Shown one piece after another: positions 1 through 11,025 of a stretch of DNA of 64,000 bases. Position numbers and translations under genes: made by a program. The notes under the pieces are model-generated. The model had not been told where the DNA came from. It saw only the letters and a list, made by a program, of their open reading frames with translations, and searched no databases. Source of the stretch: Brassica napus (lineage: Eukaryota > Streptophyta > Magnoliopsida > Brassicales > Brassicaceae); assembly GCF_020379485.1 (NCBI RefSeq), contig NC_063450.1, forward strand, positions 29,426,137 through 29,490,136. The letters run 5' to 3'. The number at the start of each line of letters is the position of its first letter. Position 1 is the stretch's first letter.

Positions 1-59
1 AATGACAAAAATGACCTTTTAAAATTAAAATATTATTTTCAAACCTTAAATTCTATTTT

Positions 60-1062
60 TTTGCATATACATTTTTCTGCTATAACCAAAAAATGCATTT
101 TCTCCCAAAAACTGAAAAACACACTTTCCCGCCAAAACCGTGAAATGCGTTTTTCCGCAAAAAAACGTTAAACACACATTTCCATAAAAACACATTTTCC
201 AGCCCAACCAGTAAAACCACACTTTTCGACCAAAACCGAAAAATCGCATTTTCCCGCCAAAACAAAAAAAACGCATTTTCCCGCCAAAACCCAAAAAACG
301 CATTTTCCCGTCAAACTCCAAAAAGCATTTTCCGGCCAAAACCGCAAAAAACATTTTCTCGCCAAAACCGAAAAAACACAATTTTCTCGCCAAAACCAGA
401 AAAATGTATTTTCTCGCCAAAACCGGAAAACACAATTTTCCCGCCAAAACCGTAAAGCGGAATTTTCCCGCCAAAACCGTAAAGCAGAATTTTCCCGCCA
501 AAACCGGAAAACACATTTTCCCGCCAAAACTGGAAAACAGAATTTTCCCGCCAAAACCGGAAAACAGAATTTTCCCGCCAAAACCGGAAAAAACACATTT
601 TCCCGCCAAAACCGGAAAAACACATTTTCCCGCCAAAATTGGAAAAACACATTTTTCCGCCAAAACTGGAAAACACATTTTCTCGCCAAAATCGAAAAAA
701 CACATTTTCCCGCCAAAATCGGAAAATGTATTTTCCCACCCGAAACCAGAAAAATGTATTTTCTCGTCGAAACCGCAAAAATGCTTTTCCCGCCAAAATC
801 GCGAAAAAACTTTTCCCGCCAAAATCGGAAAAAACACATTTTCCCGCCAAAATCGTGAAAAAAACTTTTCCCGTCAAAACACTTTTCCCGCCAAAACCGC
901 AAAACACACTTTTCCCGTCCAAACCGCAAAACTTATTTTTCAGCCAAACCCATAAAAACGTATTTTTCCTCCAAAACAACAAAAATGCATTTTTTCGCCA
1001 AAAACCGCAAAAATATTTTCCGCCAAAACTGTAAAAATGCTATTTTTCCGCCGAAACGTAAA
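60..1062. repeat. Minisatellite of E2F-site repeats
   Basis: A degenerate tandem repeat of about 27-30 bp per unit has the core TTTTCCCGCCAAAACCGGAA followed by an A-rich spacer such as AACACA. By eye about 23 units keep CGCCAAAA and roughly fifteen keep the full TTTTCCCGCCAAAA. The core matches the plant E2F consensus TTTSSCGC. Many units are a multiple of three long and lack stops, so long open frames appear on both strands; these are artefacts of the repeat. The array sits downstream of the U1-70K exon at 1496-1594 and could lie in an intron of that gene. Confidence 0.9.
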
Positions 1063-1495
1063 AAATTATATTTTAATCATTTTATTAACAAGTCCACATG
1101 GATGTAGATGAAAGTTAAAAAATGAAAAGCAAACGAACATAGTTGCATTCAGACGATTCATCTGGATGCATGGACGAAATGAAGAAACGAAAAACACCCA
1201 GATGGAGCATCTGAATAAGACATCTAGATGGACCATCTGGATGCATCTTCTGGATGTACAAACTAACAGGGCCAGTCTCATTTGGTATTCGAAATTCAGA
1301 AGTGATCATGTTATTAGCATCTGATCCGCAATAGTAAAATATTAGTAGATACTGAGATAATACTTGATGAAAAGACTAGAACACAACAACCAAATTTGAA
1401 TCATAGAATCTTAATAAATATCTCTAGTGTAAGATAAATAAAGCAAACGAGAGCGAAAATCGTATGAATAAATGGGGAGAGAAGAGACGACGAAC

Positions 1496-1594
1496 CAGCT
1501 TAAGCTGAAGAACATTTGATCGGTTCTGAACCTTAGTGCGTGCCTGTACGGCAGCGTTTTGGTTACGCATGAAAGGATCGTTCAAGTCCCCCAT
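1496..1594 (-). CDS. U1-70K: U1 snRNP 70-kDa protein (U1-70K) homologue, first coding exon only
   Basis: The exon encodes 33 residues beginning MGDLNDPFMRNQNAAVQ and ending NVLQLKL, followed by a splice donor (CTG|GTTCGT). This matches the conserved N-terminus of plant U1-70K, the RRM protein that binds U1 snRNA stem-loop I in the spliceosomal U1 particle. I chose the ATG at 1594 because the open frame upstream has no ATG and is a pyrimidine-rich leader (TCTCCTCCTTCC). No second exon, normally starting like IGQSHPTGL, is visible between the donor and the left window edge. Instead there is a short stretch of CATCTAGATG-like repeats (about 1150-1265) and the E2F minisatellite. Either intron 1 runs out of the window or this is a detached gene fragment. 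The family call is fairly secure; whether the gene works is unknown. Confidence 0.7.
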
Positions 1595-1654
1595 TGTGAA
1601 GGTTGATCGGAGCTCAGCAAGTGTTTTTTTCCGGGAGGAAGGAGGAGATGACAA

Positions 1655-2696
1655 GGTTGAATAAAATATAGGTTTTGTTCTCCTATGATGATTTTAATCC
1701 TTTTTTAATTTTGTTATTTAAGTTTGCCAACAAAAAAAAATTATAAATTAAAAATAACTGAATTTGGGTATTGGCAGAAAGATATATTTATAATCAAATC
1801 CAAAACAAATAAAAAGGAACATTACCATTCAAAGCCCAAAGAAAATAAAGTTTCTCAAAATTTTTGTTTTTAGCGAAATGATTCATCCTCGAGTGGAACC
1901 GACCACAATAACACTAATCGTGGACATAGTTTTTTGGAGGGGAGGAAGAAGAGTGATCTTTCTGACATGAGTATAAGTATGGTTACCCCACGCCGGCCGG
2001 CGACTACACTACCTTTGATAAAGCTCCGGCGTATTATAAAACACACAAAGAAGCCTACTTCAATCGACGGCTGCTTCGTTTGGATGTTTGAGTCGTTCTT
2101 CCTTTGTCCGCAAGTTTCAGAGTCTTTGTCAATTCCCGTACGTTCTGCAAAACAAAACATGTAGAAGAAAAATACATTATGAGATTATTGAGGTTCTGCG
2201 GATCGATCGGTGCTTGCTTACAGCTGTCCTAAGCATCAATGCACTAAGAAGCTAAGCTCGCTTCTTTGAGAAGAGGAAGCTTGCTATGTATTTTTTACTC
2301 TTTTAAGATTATCAAGATCAACAGCATGGGAGTGGGTAATAATAAACCAAACCAATGCACTGTGAAGAAGAGAATGCTACTATAATCTAACATATTACGA
2401 TGGAGGAAAGAAACACAACATCCAAGCAACTACAAGATCTCTCTACCTTCTGTTGCTTACTGTGAAACTAAAAATGCAGACAAAGAAACCAAAACAGTAA
2501 CACTTCCTAGTTACCTGATGTGGTATAAGGACAAAAGATCATGCCAGGAAGGGATAATATTAATATTAATAGATGAAGCCTATCTACTAATTAACACTTG
2601 TACATAATATACTAAAATCTAAACCCACTTAAAAAGCATATGACAAGAACGGTCTCTATTTTTTTCTTCTCACTTTAGTTAAACCGCTGCCTCAAT
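1655..2696. other. Intergenic stretch, no supported gene
   Basis: This spans the leader side of the U1-70K exon and the 3' side of the DUF1195 gene. Short open frames on both strands at 1870-2164 have no recognisable family. A tiny two-exon minus-strand reading is possible (ATG near 2240, donor GTAAGC, acceptor TTTTGCAG near 2155, stop near 2070), but it would encode only about 34 residues and I do not call it. The part from about 2300 to 2696 is plausibly 3' untranslated sequence of the DUF1195 gene. Confidence 0.5.
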
Positions 2697-3319
2697 CTAC
2701 CAATTCAAATGGCTCATCAGAATGAATCTACGTCCGTTAAAGTCAGATTCAGTGTTAGAGACTCTCACCGTGGAATGCACCGGAGGCGGATCTATAACTA
2801 CGGAGCGAATAGACATCCTCGCGATCTCCGAAATGGCAGCTTCCACCACATCAGGCACATCACTGGTAAGCTCCTCGTAAGCAGCCTCGAACGCCTCCTG
2901 CCAAAACCTAGGCAACCTGATACGACGGCCATTGTTATACACATCCCACATGTGCTTCACCACTTTCTCCCTCTCCTCCATTTCCTGATCTCACCAATCA
3001 AACAACCCCAAATCAAAAACATAACCCAACCAACAGCGAAATCTGGAAGGAGATTTGATTAACTCACGAGAACGTCGAGATCCTCGTGGATCGGAAAGAC
3101 CAGATCGTCTGTGAAATGGCTTATGTTCCCCGCTGACCACCGTAGATTCACCGTGCCGGTGAGCATTGACCAGAACGCGAGGAGGAGAATCGCGGCCAAG
3201 GCCCAGAACTTGTACCGGCCTTTCGCGAAGAGCGCGGAGTAACCGTTTTCCTTCTTGGCGTTCCCCGTCGACGCCGCGGCGGAAGAAGTGCTGAGAGGTA
3301 AGGTATCGGCGTCCTTCAT
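2697..3319 (-). CDS. DUF1195 family small membrane protein
   Basis: Two exons, 3068-3319 and 2697-2984, join in phase (donor CTC|GTGAGT, acceptor ATCAG|GAA) to give a 179-residue protein. Residues 1-35 are a Ser/Ala-rich soluble tail. Residues about 38-57 (FWALAAILLLAFWSMLTG) form one hydrophobic membrane segment. The C-terminal 120 residues are soluble and start with a charged helix around EEREKVVKHMWDVY. Length and layout fit the plant-specific DUF1195 family, whose function is unknown; database names of 'sugar/polyol transporter' for this family are not supported by a single-span protein of this size. The Arabidopsis members I recall do not lie next to At5g66740, so synteny appears to break here. 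Confidence 0.75.
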
Positions 3320-3424
3320 TGGCGCAGAGTGGAGGAGATCGGAGTGTTGTTGAATCTGTAAATACAGCGTCGTCTGTTTCTCTTCCCAATCTGGAAAGTG
3401 TGAATGAGGAAAAAATGGTTTGCT

Positions 3425-3434
3425 TATATATAAA
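3425..3434 (-). promoter_or_regulatory. TATA box of the DUF1195 gene
   Basis: On the minus strand the sequence reads TTTATATATAA about 105 bp upstream of the ATG at 3319, a normal spacing for a plant TATA box plus a short 5' leader. Confidence 0.5.
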
Positions 3435-4016
3435 ATCCTTTAAACTATAATTAGACCCTTCGTTTGTTATTTTTTTAAGGACCGACACTATTAACACGAA
3501 AAGTATATGCATATTTTCAGAGAAAGTGATTTGTTTTCAACTTCATTAATTTAATGGATTTGGTTACCATCTTAAGAAAAGATTTAGATCCATGAAAAAG
3601 GAAGCTCTTAATTATTAAATAAGTTAGTTGCTCAAAAAAAAGATTATTAAATAAGTTGTTAATATAAAATTATTGTCGATGCTTTTGAAAAAGACAAACT
3701 AATATACTCATTTTATTTAATTTCTATGATAAAAATTGGTTGAAAAAATTAGATTTATGAAACCATACATATTTTTCTCAACATCAAATTTATCGTAAAT
3801 CAATTTAGTAGACACATTAAACCACAAGATTTATATAGAACCTTATAATATTATTGTTCTTCAAAATTTAAGCAAAAAAAATATTGTTCTTTAGTATCCA
3901 AAGTTTAATAGTACTAAACAAATCTTAAATGCACCGACTTAGTTGATATATTAAAAACTAACGAAAAAATAATAAAATAGGAGCAAAAGAATGATAAATA
4001 CAACTAAAGGACAAAA
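3435..4016. other. AT-rich intergenic region
   Basis: This is low-complexity AT-rich DNA between the DUF1195 promoter and the 3' end of the DUF620 gene. I see no coding frame, inverted repeat or transposon end. Confidence 0.6.
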
Positions 4017-5284
4017 TTATTTTCCAATCTTCAAATTGGCCGGAGGACGAAAATGATCCACCGAGAGACCCCAAACGTTAAAATCAACTTCTTCGATCCG
4101 CCACTTCTCCGTCATTTGTCTCCTGTGATTCGCCGATGCTTCACCGTACCGAAACACCGTAACTGACGTTATCCCCCCGTGAGCGATGTTCACATTATCC
4201 ACGTACCTGTAATCATCCATCACCGATTCGGCGCTAGTCTCCCAGAAAACGTCGCCATCCTTGGTCCCCATACTCAGAAGCCGCGAGTCCTCGAACTGAA
4301 TCAACAGTCCCGATCTTTGGCTAAAGTAACCCCATATCGTATGATGAATGATCTCGAAATTCGAACCGCTCTGAGCCTCTCTAACCGCCGGACTTGTCTC
4401 CAATTTTAATATAAAGCAATCCTCGCCGTTGATTATCTTCTCTCCGATGCACGTCGCGTCGAGGAACAAATTCGCCGTTGATCGAGGATCTAAACCCTGG
4501 TAACAACAAACCACCGGTTCAACTACATTAATATATTATAATTAGTTAAACCGGAATCTTTTTTTAATTAAACCGGAATTGTACCTGTAAAAACCGACGG
4601 AGAGGTCTCGGCGTACCGGTAGAAGCCGGTGTTTGCTGGTTAGAAGAATGCCGCCACGAAAGCCGACCGTTACTTCCACATATGACTTTACAGCCAGAGA
4701 CAACGAGCTCCAAACACCAGAGATCTGGATCCTTCTGCCACAACACAAAACCACCCATCTCGTCATTACTCTTAAGATTACCGACAGATTCATCTCCTTG
4801 ATGAAACTCCGACGCTGTCATCTTCACTTGTCCGGTCACACACATACTGTTCACAGCGTTTAACGCCGCTGGTCCTCCTGTCGCCGCTATGTACTGTTGC
4901 ACTATATATTTCGCCGTGGAAGCTTGCTGCATGCGTGCAGTCAAATCATTAGTGGGGATTATTGATTAGATCGATTGCGAGATTGAGATTACTTACGATG
5001 GAAGAATCTTTGACAGGCTTATGAACGGAGTGACCGACTTGGACTTGAAGAGGTATGAGAGGCGAACCAACGAGATAGAGAAGGAAACGAAGCTCGTTGA
5101 TACGAGCAGCGATCAACGGCTGAGACCATTTATCGGAGGTTTGAGCTTTCATCCACGTCATCATGTTCTGACACCGCAAAGCAGGGTTATTGCCCATACC
5201 GGAAAACATCTCCTCCGGTATCGGAACTTCCAAAACCGTCTCCAAACCATCGTCTTTGTCTATGTTGGGACACAGCTTCCTCAT
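4017..5284 (-). CDS. DUF620 family protein (At5g66740-like)
   Basis: Three exons (4997-5284, 4585-4926, 4017-4496) join in phase 0 to encode 369 residues. The splice sites are ATC|GTAAGT, TGCAG|CAA, ACAG|GTAC and CCAG|GGT. I chose the ATG at 5284 (MRKLCPN) over the longer open frame because it matches the conserved family start; the upstream residues are basic and look like translated leader. Conserved family blocks include MMTWMKAQTSD, RINELRFLLYLVGSPLIP, IAATGGPAALNAV and MDDYRYVDNVNIAHGG. DUF620 proteins are plant-specific, soluble and of unknown role. Gene order with the PP2C, kinase, HB53, UGT72E and DGL1 genes matches Arabidopsis chromosome 5. The gene looks intact. Confidence 0.9.
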
Positions 5285-7110
5285 ACACTTGCCACTCCTT
5301 CGATTCTTCTTGTTCTTTCGTTTTTCTTTTGTTCTGTGAGCGATCGATTGAACGAAACCTACAAATGGTTCAAAGATTGTCAGCACGCCTGTATCTCATC
5401 AAACCTGTCTTCTTTGTTTTTTTTCTATTTCTCTATTTTTTGTTTTTCTAATGATTCCCTAACCTTTGTAATTTCGTTCATGTTTAATTGTTTTAAAGGT
5501 CTTCCAGTTGACAGTTGTGGTTCTCCTTTGTTTTAGCCTATTTTAATTGGAGTTTCGATTAGTCTCGTCGTCTTTATTTAGCTTTGTGTTCTTGATAACA
5601 ATACACAAGTAACATGCATGTCTCATTTTGTGAATTGTTTTATTTGTCCTGTGAAAATTGAGGGACGAAATTATATTTTAAATTTTACTTGAATGGCCTT
5701 TGTTTGTCCTCGTCTTTAGGATTTGATCTATAACGTTACAATAATATTAATTCTTGTAAAAAGAAAATATATATTTCCTATTTTTGTGCTATTCAAATGG
5801 GGTTTGTTTGGTCCTTGTTTCATTGTTTGTATTCAGTTAAGCTTTGTTTTTCTTCTTCTGGAGATCGAATAACTATCATTTCATTGTTTATGGACAAGTT
5901 GTAATCAAAGTGTACGGTGAAAGTGGATCAAACTATGTAGTTATAAGCTTAAACAGTTAACCTAATACTTAAAAAGATCATCAAGCAACAATCCAAGACT
6001 CTTAAAATTCAAGCATGAATAGGTATATTTAACCTAATACTTAACACTAATTGGAAATTTGGAAGACCATATATATATAGGTAACTTGGTGTTTTTCTGC
6101 ACCATGTGCAGTAAATTTTTTTTTAAATCTAATTTATATTTAAAAATAAATTTTATTAAATATTATAGATTTTACTATTTTCTTACTAATATTTAATATA
6201 TATTTGATATATATTAAATAAATTTGTATAAAACTAATAAAAATAATATAAAATTGTATAATTATCAAATATTTAACCTAAAATATAAAATTTCTAGATA
6301 TATAAGACTAATGATCTTACGATTAGATATTTAAATTTTTTAAAAATTGTAGAAATTTTTGAAAACTTTAGTAATACAAATTATATAAGTATACAAAATA
6401 ATAATATTTCGAAATTTGAAATGTTATATATGAATATATTTATTTTATAGATGATGTATGAGCTATTATCATATTTTAAAAAAGTTTACCAAAAAGAAAT
6501 ATCAATATTAAATGTAATATATGAATTATTATCATATTCTAATAAGTTTGCCAAAAATATAAATCAATACTAAATGAAATTATCCATGTCATATTTTTTT
6601 GGAAGTTATGTCATATTTGTTTTGTGAAATTGATGGTACGAGTGCAAATATAGTGGGATATAGGCCATAAATATTTGAAGCCCATTAATAGGAAGGACCA
6701 ATATTTCAAGTTAACAAAGCTAATCTAACAATTGGGTCACACATAAAAACTCAAAAGACCAGAGCTAATACGCGAACGAACAGGCCAGCTAATACCTTAA
6801 ATTCCAATTTTACCCTCAACGGCTGATAAAATTAACACAAGAGAGCTAGCGGCTGCAGATTAAGGGAGGAGGTTTGGTAATAAGGAGCTGCTTTTGATAA
6901 GTGGTGGTAGGTTTCACTTTCTTCAACCGTAAAACCTAATTCCTTGCAATAGAGAGAGAATCCCTCAAGAGCGAGTGAAGAATCTCTGTTTTAAGGGTTC
7001 GTCGTTGATAGTCGTATAGTTCCGTTCCGTTCCGTTTTGGTTAATATAGATAGGCTTTAAGATTAAATGATGTTTTCTAGGCTGTTAGTGTTAATCATCG
7101 TCATTAAACA
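5285..7110. other. Intergenic region lacking the expected IDD1 gene
   Basis: About 1.8 kb separates the DUF620 start from the PP2C leader. In Arabidopsis the C2H2 zinc-finger gene IDD1/ENHYDROUS (At5g66730) lies here. I see no exon resembling an IDD zinc-finger block. The part 5390-5900 is T-rich and probably DUF620 leader and promoter, 6100-6600 is very AT-rich, and 6660-7110 contains the PP2C promoter and 5' leader, with CCCATTA-type motifs near 6680. Confidence 0.6.
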
Positions 7111-7134
7111 TTGGTTTTGTTTTTCTTTGTTCAG

Positions 7135-8602
7135 ATGTCAGCGACTGCTCTCTCAAGATTAAACCCTATTTCTCAAATTGGGTTTCAAGTAGCTGCAAAA
7201 AGCAACAAGACCTTCCTCTCCGGTGCCCAAAGGAGATTGTTTTCTGATTCCGGAAGGAGACTACGAGGAGGAGCCATGACTACTTCCGGTTCTCTCCCAG
7301 TCTTTGGGGACGCCTGCTTGGATGATTTATTCACAGCTTGTGCTAATAATGGTCTAGACTTCACCAAGAAGCCTTCAGCTACTGGTGGTGGTGTTACCTT
7401 CTTCACTGCTGCAAGCATGAGACTTGGGGGGAAGAGAGAGCATTTTAAGAACAGATTGGTCTGTCACTATTCCAGCATGGATCCCCTAGACAAGACTCCT
7501 TCACTCTTTGGGGGTTTCTCCAAGACTATTCATACCACCTCTACTGTCTGTTTCTCGGCTCATGAGCTGTCTACTTCTCAAGACTCTGAGCTTTCACCAA
7601 CTACTACATCTCTTAAGTAAGTTCTCTCTATCTTCTTTTTTTGGTTACCTGGATGATTCTAAGTTTTTGAGTTAACTGATGTATTTTGAGCAGGTGTTTG
7701 AAGCTGGTGTCTGGTTCATATTACCTCCCGCATCCTGAAAAAGAAGCTACAGGCGGAGAAGACGCTCACTTTATCTGCGATGAAGAACAAGCTATTGGTG
7801 TTGCTGATGGTGTTGGCGGTTGGGCTGAAGTCGGTGTCAACGCTGGATTGTTCTCTCGCGAACTAATGTCTTACTCAGTAGCAGCTATTCGAGAACTGGC
7901 TAAGGGTTCTTCTATTGACCCGTTGATGGTCTTAGAGAAAGCACATTCTCAAACCAGAGCCCAAGGCTCCTCCACTGCTTGTATCATCGCTTTGACAGAC
8001 AAGGTATGTTCTTGCTTGTAAGTGAAACAACAAAATAGAGCTTAGGTAAAAATGTCTTCTTGTTTCAGGGACTACACGCTATTAATCTCGGAGACAGTGG
8101 ATTCACGGTGGTTAGAGACGGGACCACGGTGTTTCAGTCACCGGTTCAGCAGCACGGATTCAACTTTACTTATCAATTAGGGTGTGGAGACAGTGGTGGC
8201 GATATGCCTCACTCCGGTCAGGTCTGTTCTCCTGAACTCTCTTAATAAGACTGCCAAGCTACTTAAATAGGACAACATTATTGAACAAACCCTCTAAGGC
8301 TCTTATTGAATTAGGTATTCATGATTGATGTGGAGGCTGGAGATGTGATTGTGGCGGGAACGGACGGTGTGTATGATAATCTATACAACGAAGACATCAC
8401 AGGAGTGGTTGTTAGCTCGGTTAGAGCTGGATTAGACCCTAAAGGCACGGCTCAGAAGATTGCAGATTTGGCACGTGCGAGAGCCGTTGACAAAAAACGG
8501 CAGAGTCCTTTCGCCACCGCTGCTCAGGAGGCTGGATACAGGTATTACGGAGGAAAGCTTGATGACATCACCGCCCTCGTCTCCTACGTAACACCAGCTT
8601 AA
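7135..8602 (+). CDS. PP2C80: Protein phosphatase 2C (At5g66720/PP2C80-like)
   Basis: Four exons (7135-7616, 7694-8003, 8069-8221, 8315-8602) encode 410 residues. The ATG directly follows a TTGTTCAG acceptor, so a 5'-leader intron ends at the start codon; this is why I reject the longer frame from 7111. The first ~50 residues are Ser/Arg-rich with almost no acidic residues, compatible with an organelle-targeting peptide. The phosphatase domain (about 165-407) keeps the metal-binding and signature motifs: GGEDAH (181-186), GVADGVGGW (196-204), [14 protein letters not shown] and GGKLDDIT. It is therefore a probable active Mg/Mn-dependent Ser/Thr phosphatase of the short PPM type resembling yeast Ptc7. 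It is convergent with the kinase gene, whose stop lies 214 bp downstream. Confidence 0.92.
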
Positions 8603-8816
8603 GACGTATCCCGCCTCAGATCAGTGGTCCTTTTGTTTCAAATTTAGTAACGGTATTATCTGAGCTCATGATGTGTACTTTGTTTCAATGAATCCAAGTA
8701 ACTTTTTTATCTATCACTTTTGATTAGTTTAATCAATCACACGTGATATACGAATTGGTATAGTTGTGTTGTGTATTTATGTGAACAAAGGAACACTCTC
8801 TTCTTCTACTTTTCAC

Positions 8817-10469
8817 TCACTTGGAAATACAATCTCTGAAGATCTTGAGAAACGGAGCCATCATATTCATCACTTTGTTTTTGTTCTTCTTCTTCCTCTT
8901 ACTAGTCTTTATCTTCAGCTTGGGAAAGTCATAGACAAGACGTTCCTGAACCAAATAAGTTGTTGAATCCTCGGTTGCTACATTGGCTGACGAAGCATCA
9001 TCCTCCGAGCACAAGCTTCTAAGCAATTTTTCTAGTGACACTGTAATCTCTTTGAACTCAGGACGAGCTTTAGGATCCGCTGCCCAGCATGCTTCAAGGA
9101 GACGACCAACTCCTGCCGGAATATTATCCAGACTTGGTCTCTGGTTCTGACCAAAAGAAAGAAGATGATCAGTGTCCATATTCAAGTGATTAATCATGAG
9201 CTTTTGAAAACGTGGCTTGCTTGCATACTTTACTGGCGGCATAAGCAACAAAGATGTTGTTCTTTCCCTTGAATGGGACTTTGTTGGTAAGCAACTCCCA
9301 GAAGACAATAGCAAAGCTGTACACATCCACCTTATGATCATACTCTTTCTTTTCCCCAACTTGAAGTGCCTCATGGCTGAATATCTGATTAAACCAATCA
9401 AAGCATCTTAATTTGTGATTACCAAAGGATAGATTGAAATCTATTGAAAACAGTCACCTCAGGAGCCATCCATCTATAGGTACCAGCTTCACAAGTCATG
9501 AAACCTTTAGTTTCCTCTCTAGCAAGTCCAAAATCAGCCAACTTCACATGTTTCTGATCCTTTGTTAACAGCATATTACCTTGCAACAGAACCAAACATC
9601 TGCTAAACTCAAATATCACAATCTAGATTCAGTGATATTTGCAAATTTGAAATCATTTAATACTGGGTTTAAGATCACGGTGAATGATGCCATTTGCATT
9701 CAAGAACTCCATTCCACGAGCAATATCCAAGGCAAAGCTAATGGCGAGCTTCAGATCAAGAGGGTTTGGACGAGTGCTCAACATAAACTTGTGAAGAGTA
9801 TTGCCTTGCATGAGTTCAGTAACTATCATCAGCTTTGGGTTTATGCAGGCCCCGATAAACTGTTCATCAAAAATGAATCTCACCACAGCTGACAATACTT
9901 TGATATAATAAGACTAATAAACACATGAAAACAAATCAAAACCTGCACAATGTTTTCATGTTGAATCTTGGAGAGCAACAGAACCTCCCTCTGAAACTTC
10001 CTCTTCTGCTCAATGCTAACGGCAGACGCTCTTTCAGGCTGGAATATCCTCACTGAGACAGGGTTCACTTCCCTGAGCCTATAAATTATAATCATCCATG
10101 CAGATATGTTCTTTAGCCCAATCACAGAAGAAGCCATCTAATCAAAAAAAATTCAAACTTTGTAGACAAACAGCGGAAATCAAGAAAAGGAAAAGCCTTT
10201 TGATGAACCCACAATCCTCTGTAGACTTTAGAAGAAGAGCCTTCGCCGATCAGTTCCCCTAAGGATACTTCTTTGGCGTCGACAAGAAAGTCGGTGTTGA
10301 TGCTGAACTGGAACTGATCGTCGTAATCGAGGTCTGAGTAGTCGTCGCTGTCGTCTGATTCGAAACCTTTTGAGGACATGAGAAATGGGTAATTTGGATG
10401 AAGCTTCTTCTCCGCCGAAATCTCTGTTGGTGCCTCTATTGAAGGAGCTCGTTGGTACCCGCGAGGCAT
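8817..10469 (-). CDS. Raf-like protein kinase (At5g66710-like) with substituted ATP lysine
   Basis: Six exons (10213-10469, 9943-10078, 9664-9859, 9458-9579, 9229-9384, 8817-9146) join in phase to encode 398 residues. An acidic Ser/Asp-rich N-terminus precedes the kinase domain. The Gly-loop GEGSSSKV (75-82), HRDLKP (191-196), DFG (212-214) and GTYRWMAPE are intact. The VAIK position reads VSVRIF, with Arg (codon AGG) at residue 96 where kinases have Lys. A Lys-rich tail containing KRKKKNKNK follows the domain. Exon 1 ends GGATT|GTGGGT and joins G|CTCAGG to restore the reading frame. The family is the plant Raf-like MAPKKK group; targets are unknown. Catalytic activity is doubtful because of R96. 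Confidence 0.9.
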
Positions 10470-10497
10470 TGTGGCTTGAGCCTTGAGCGACGAAGAC

Positions 10498-10519
10498 GAG
10501 AGAGAGAGAGAGAGAGAGC
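10498..10519. repeat. (AG)n microsatellite in the kinase leader
   Basis: A run of about eleven AG units lies 30-50 bp upstream of the kinase ATG. On the transcribed (minus) strand it reads as CT repeats, common in crucifer 5' leaders. Confidence 0.8.
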
Positions 10520-10634
10520 AAGTGAGTATCTTGGGGTATTTCTGTGAAGTCTATCAAGTTTGGTACCTTTTCTGTAAATTTTCAAAACATGAACGAGAGG
10601 GAAAATAAATGGAAACTTTATAATAGAGAAAAAG

Positions 10635-11025
10635 ACAAAAATAGCACTAAATCAAGTTTTTGTTTCCAAACTAGCACTTAATGTCAAAAGTCACAAAAAT
10701 AGCACTTAATATTTTATCAAAAGTCACAAACTTAGGGTTTAAAATTAAAGGGTGAGGTTTAGGATTTAGGGTTTAGGGTTTAGGGTTTAGAGTTTAGGGT
10801 TTAGGGTTTAGGGTTTAGGGTTTTGAGTTTAGGGTTTAGAGTTTAGAGTTTAGGGTTTAGAGTTGAGAAATGAGGTTTTGGGGATAAGATTTCAAATTTT
10901 GAAAAATAAAAAAATTAAAATTTTCAAAGGATAAACTTAGAAATGTGCTATTTTGGTCATTTTAGTTTTTGAGTGCTATTTTTGTGATATAAACTTAGAA
11001 AATTGCTATTTTGGAGATTTGCCCT
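10635..11025. mobile_element. Dispersed element with telomere-like repeats
   Basis: The outer parts carry copies of AAAATAGCACT in one direction at the left (about 10638, 10672, 10696) and AGTGCTATTTTTGTG in the other at the right (about 10972), forming degenerate inverted ends. The centre (10735-10862) is a block of TTTAGGG and close variants, the plant telomere unit. No coding capacity is present. It looks like a non-autonomous dispersed repeat rather than a true telomere remnant; family unknown. Confidence 0.5.

Noticed and set aside
46..1034. Several 130-260-residue open frames on both strands with repeated Phe/Gly/Lys or Pro/Lys/Asn motifs
   Set aside because: They arise because minisatellite units are often a multiple of three and lack stops; every frame of the array is open. 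No independent coding evidence exists.
60..1062. CRISPR-like array of short repeats
   Set aside because: Units are contiguous and degenerate with no unique spacers, and the context is a plant genome.
2060..2245. Two-exon, 34-residue minus-strand mini-gene with good splice signals
   Set aside because: The splice motifs fit, but the product is too short and matches no known family; chance GT-AG pairs of this quality are common.
7111..7134. Upstream start for the PP2C protein (MVLFFFVQ)
   Set aside because: This stretch is the polypyrimidine tract and TTGTTCAG acceptor of a leader intron; translation should begin at the ATG at 7135.
10735..10862. Interstitial telomere from an ancient chromosome fusion
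   Set aside because: The array is short, degenerate and enclosed by inverted ATAGCACT motifs of a dispersed repeat, so a mobile-element origin is more likely.
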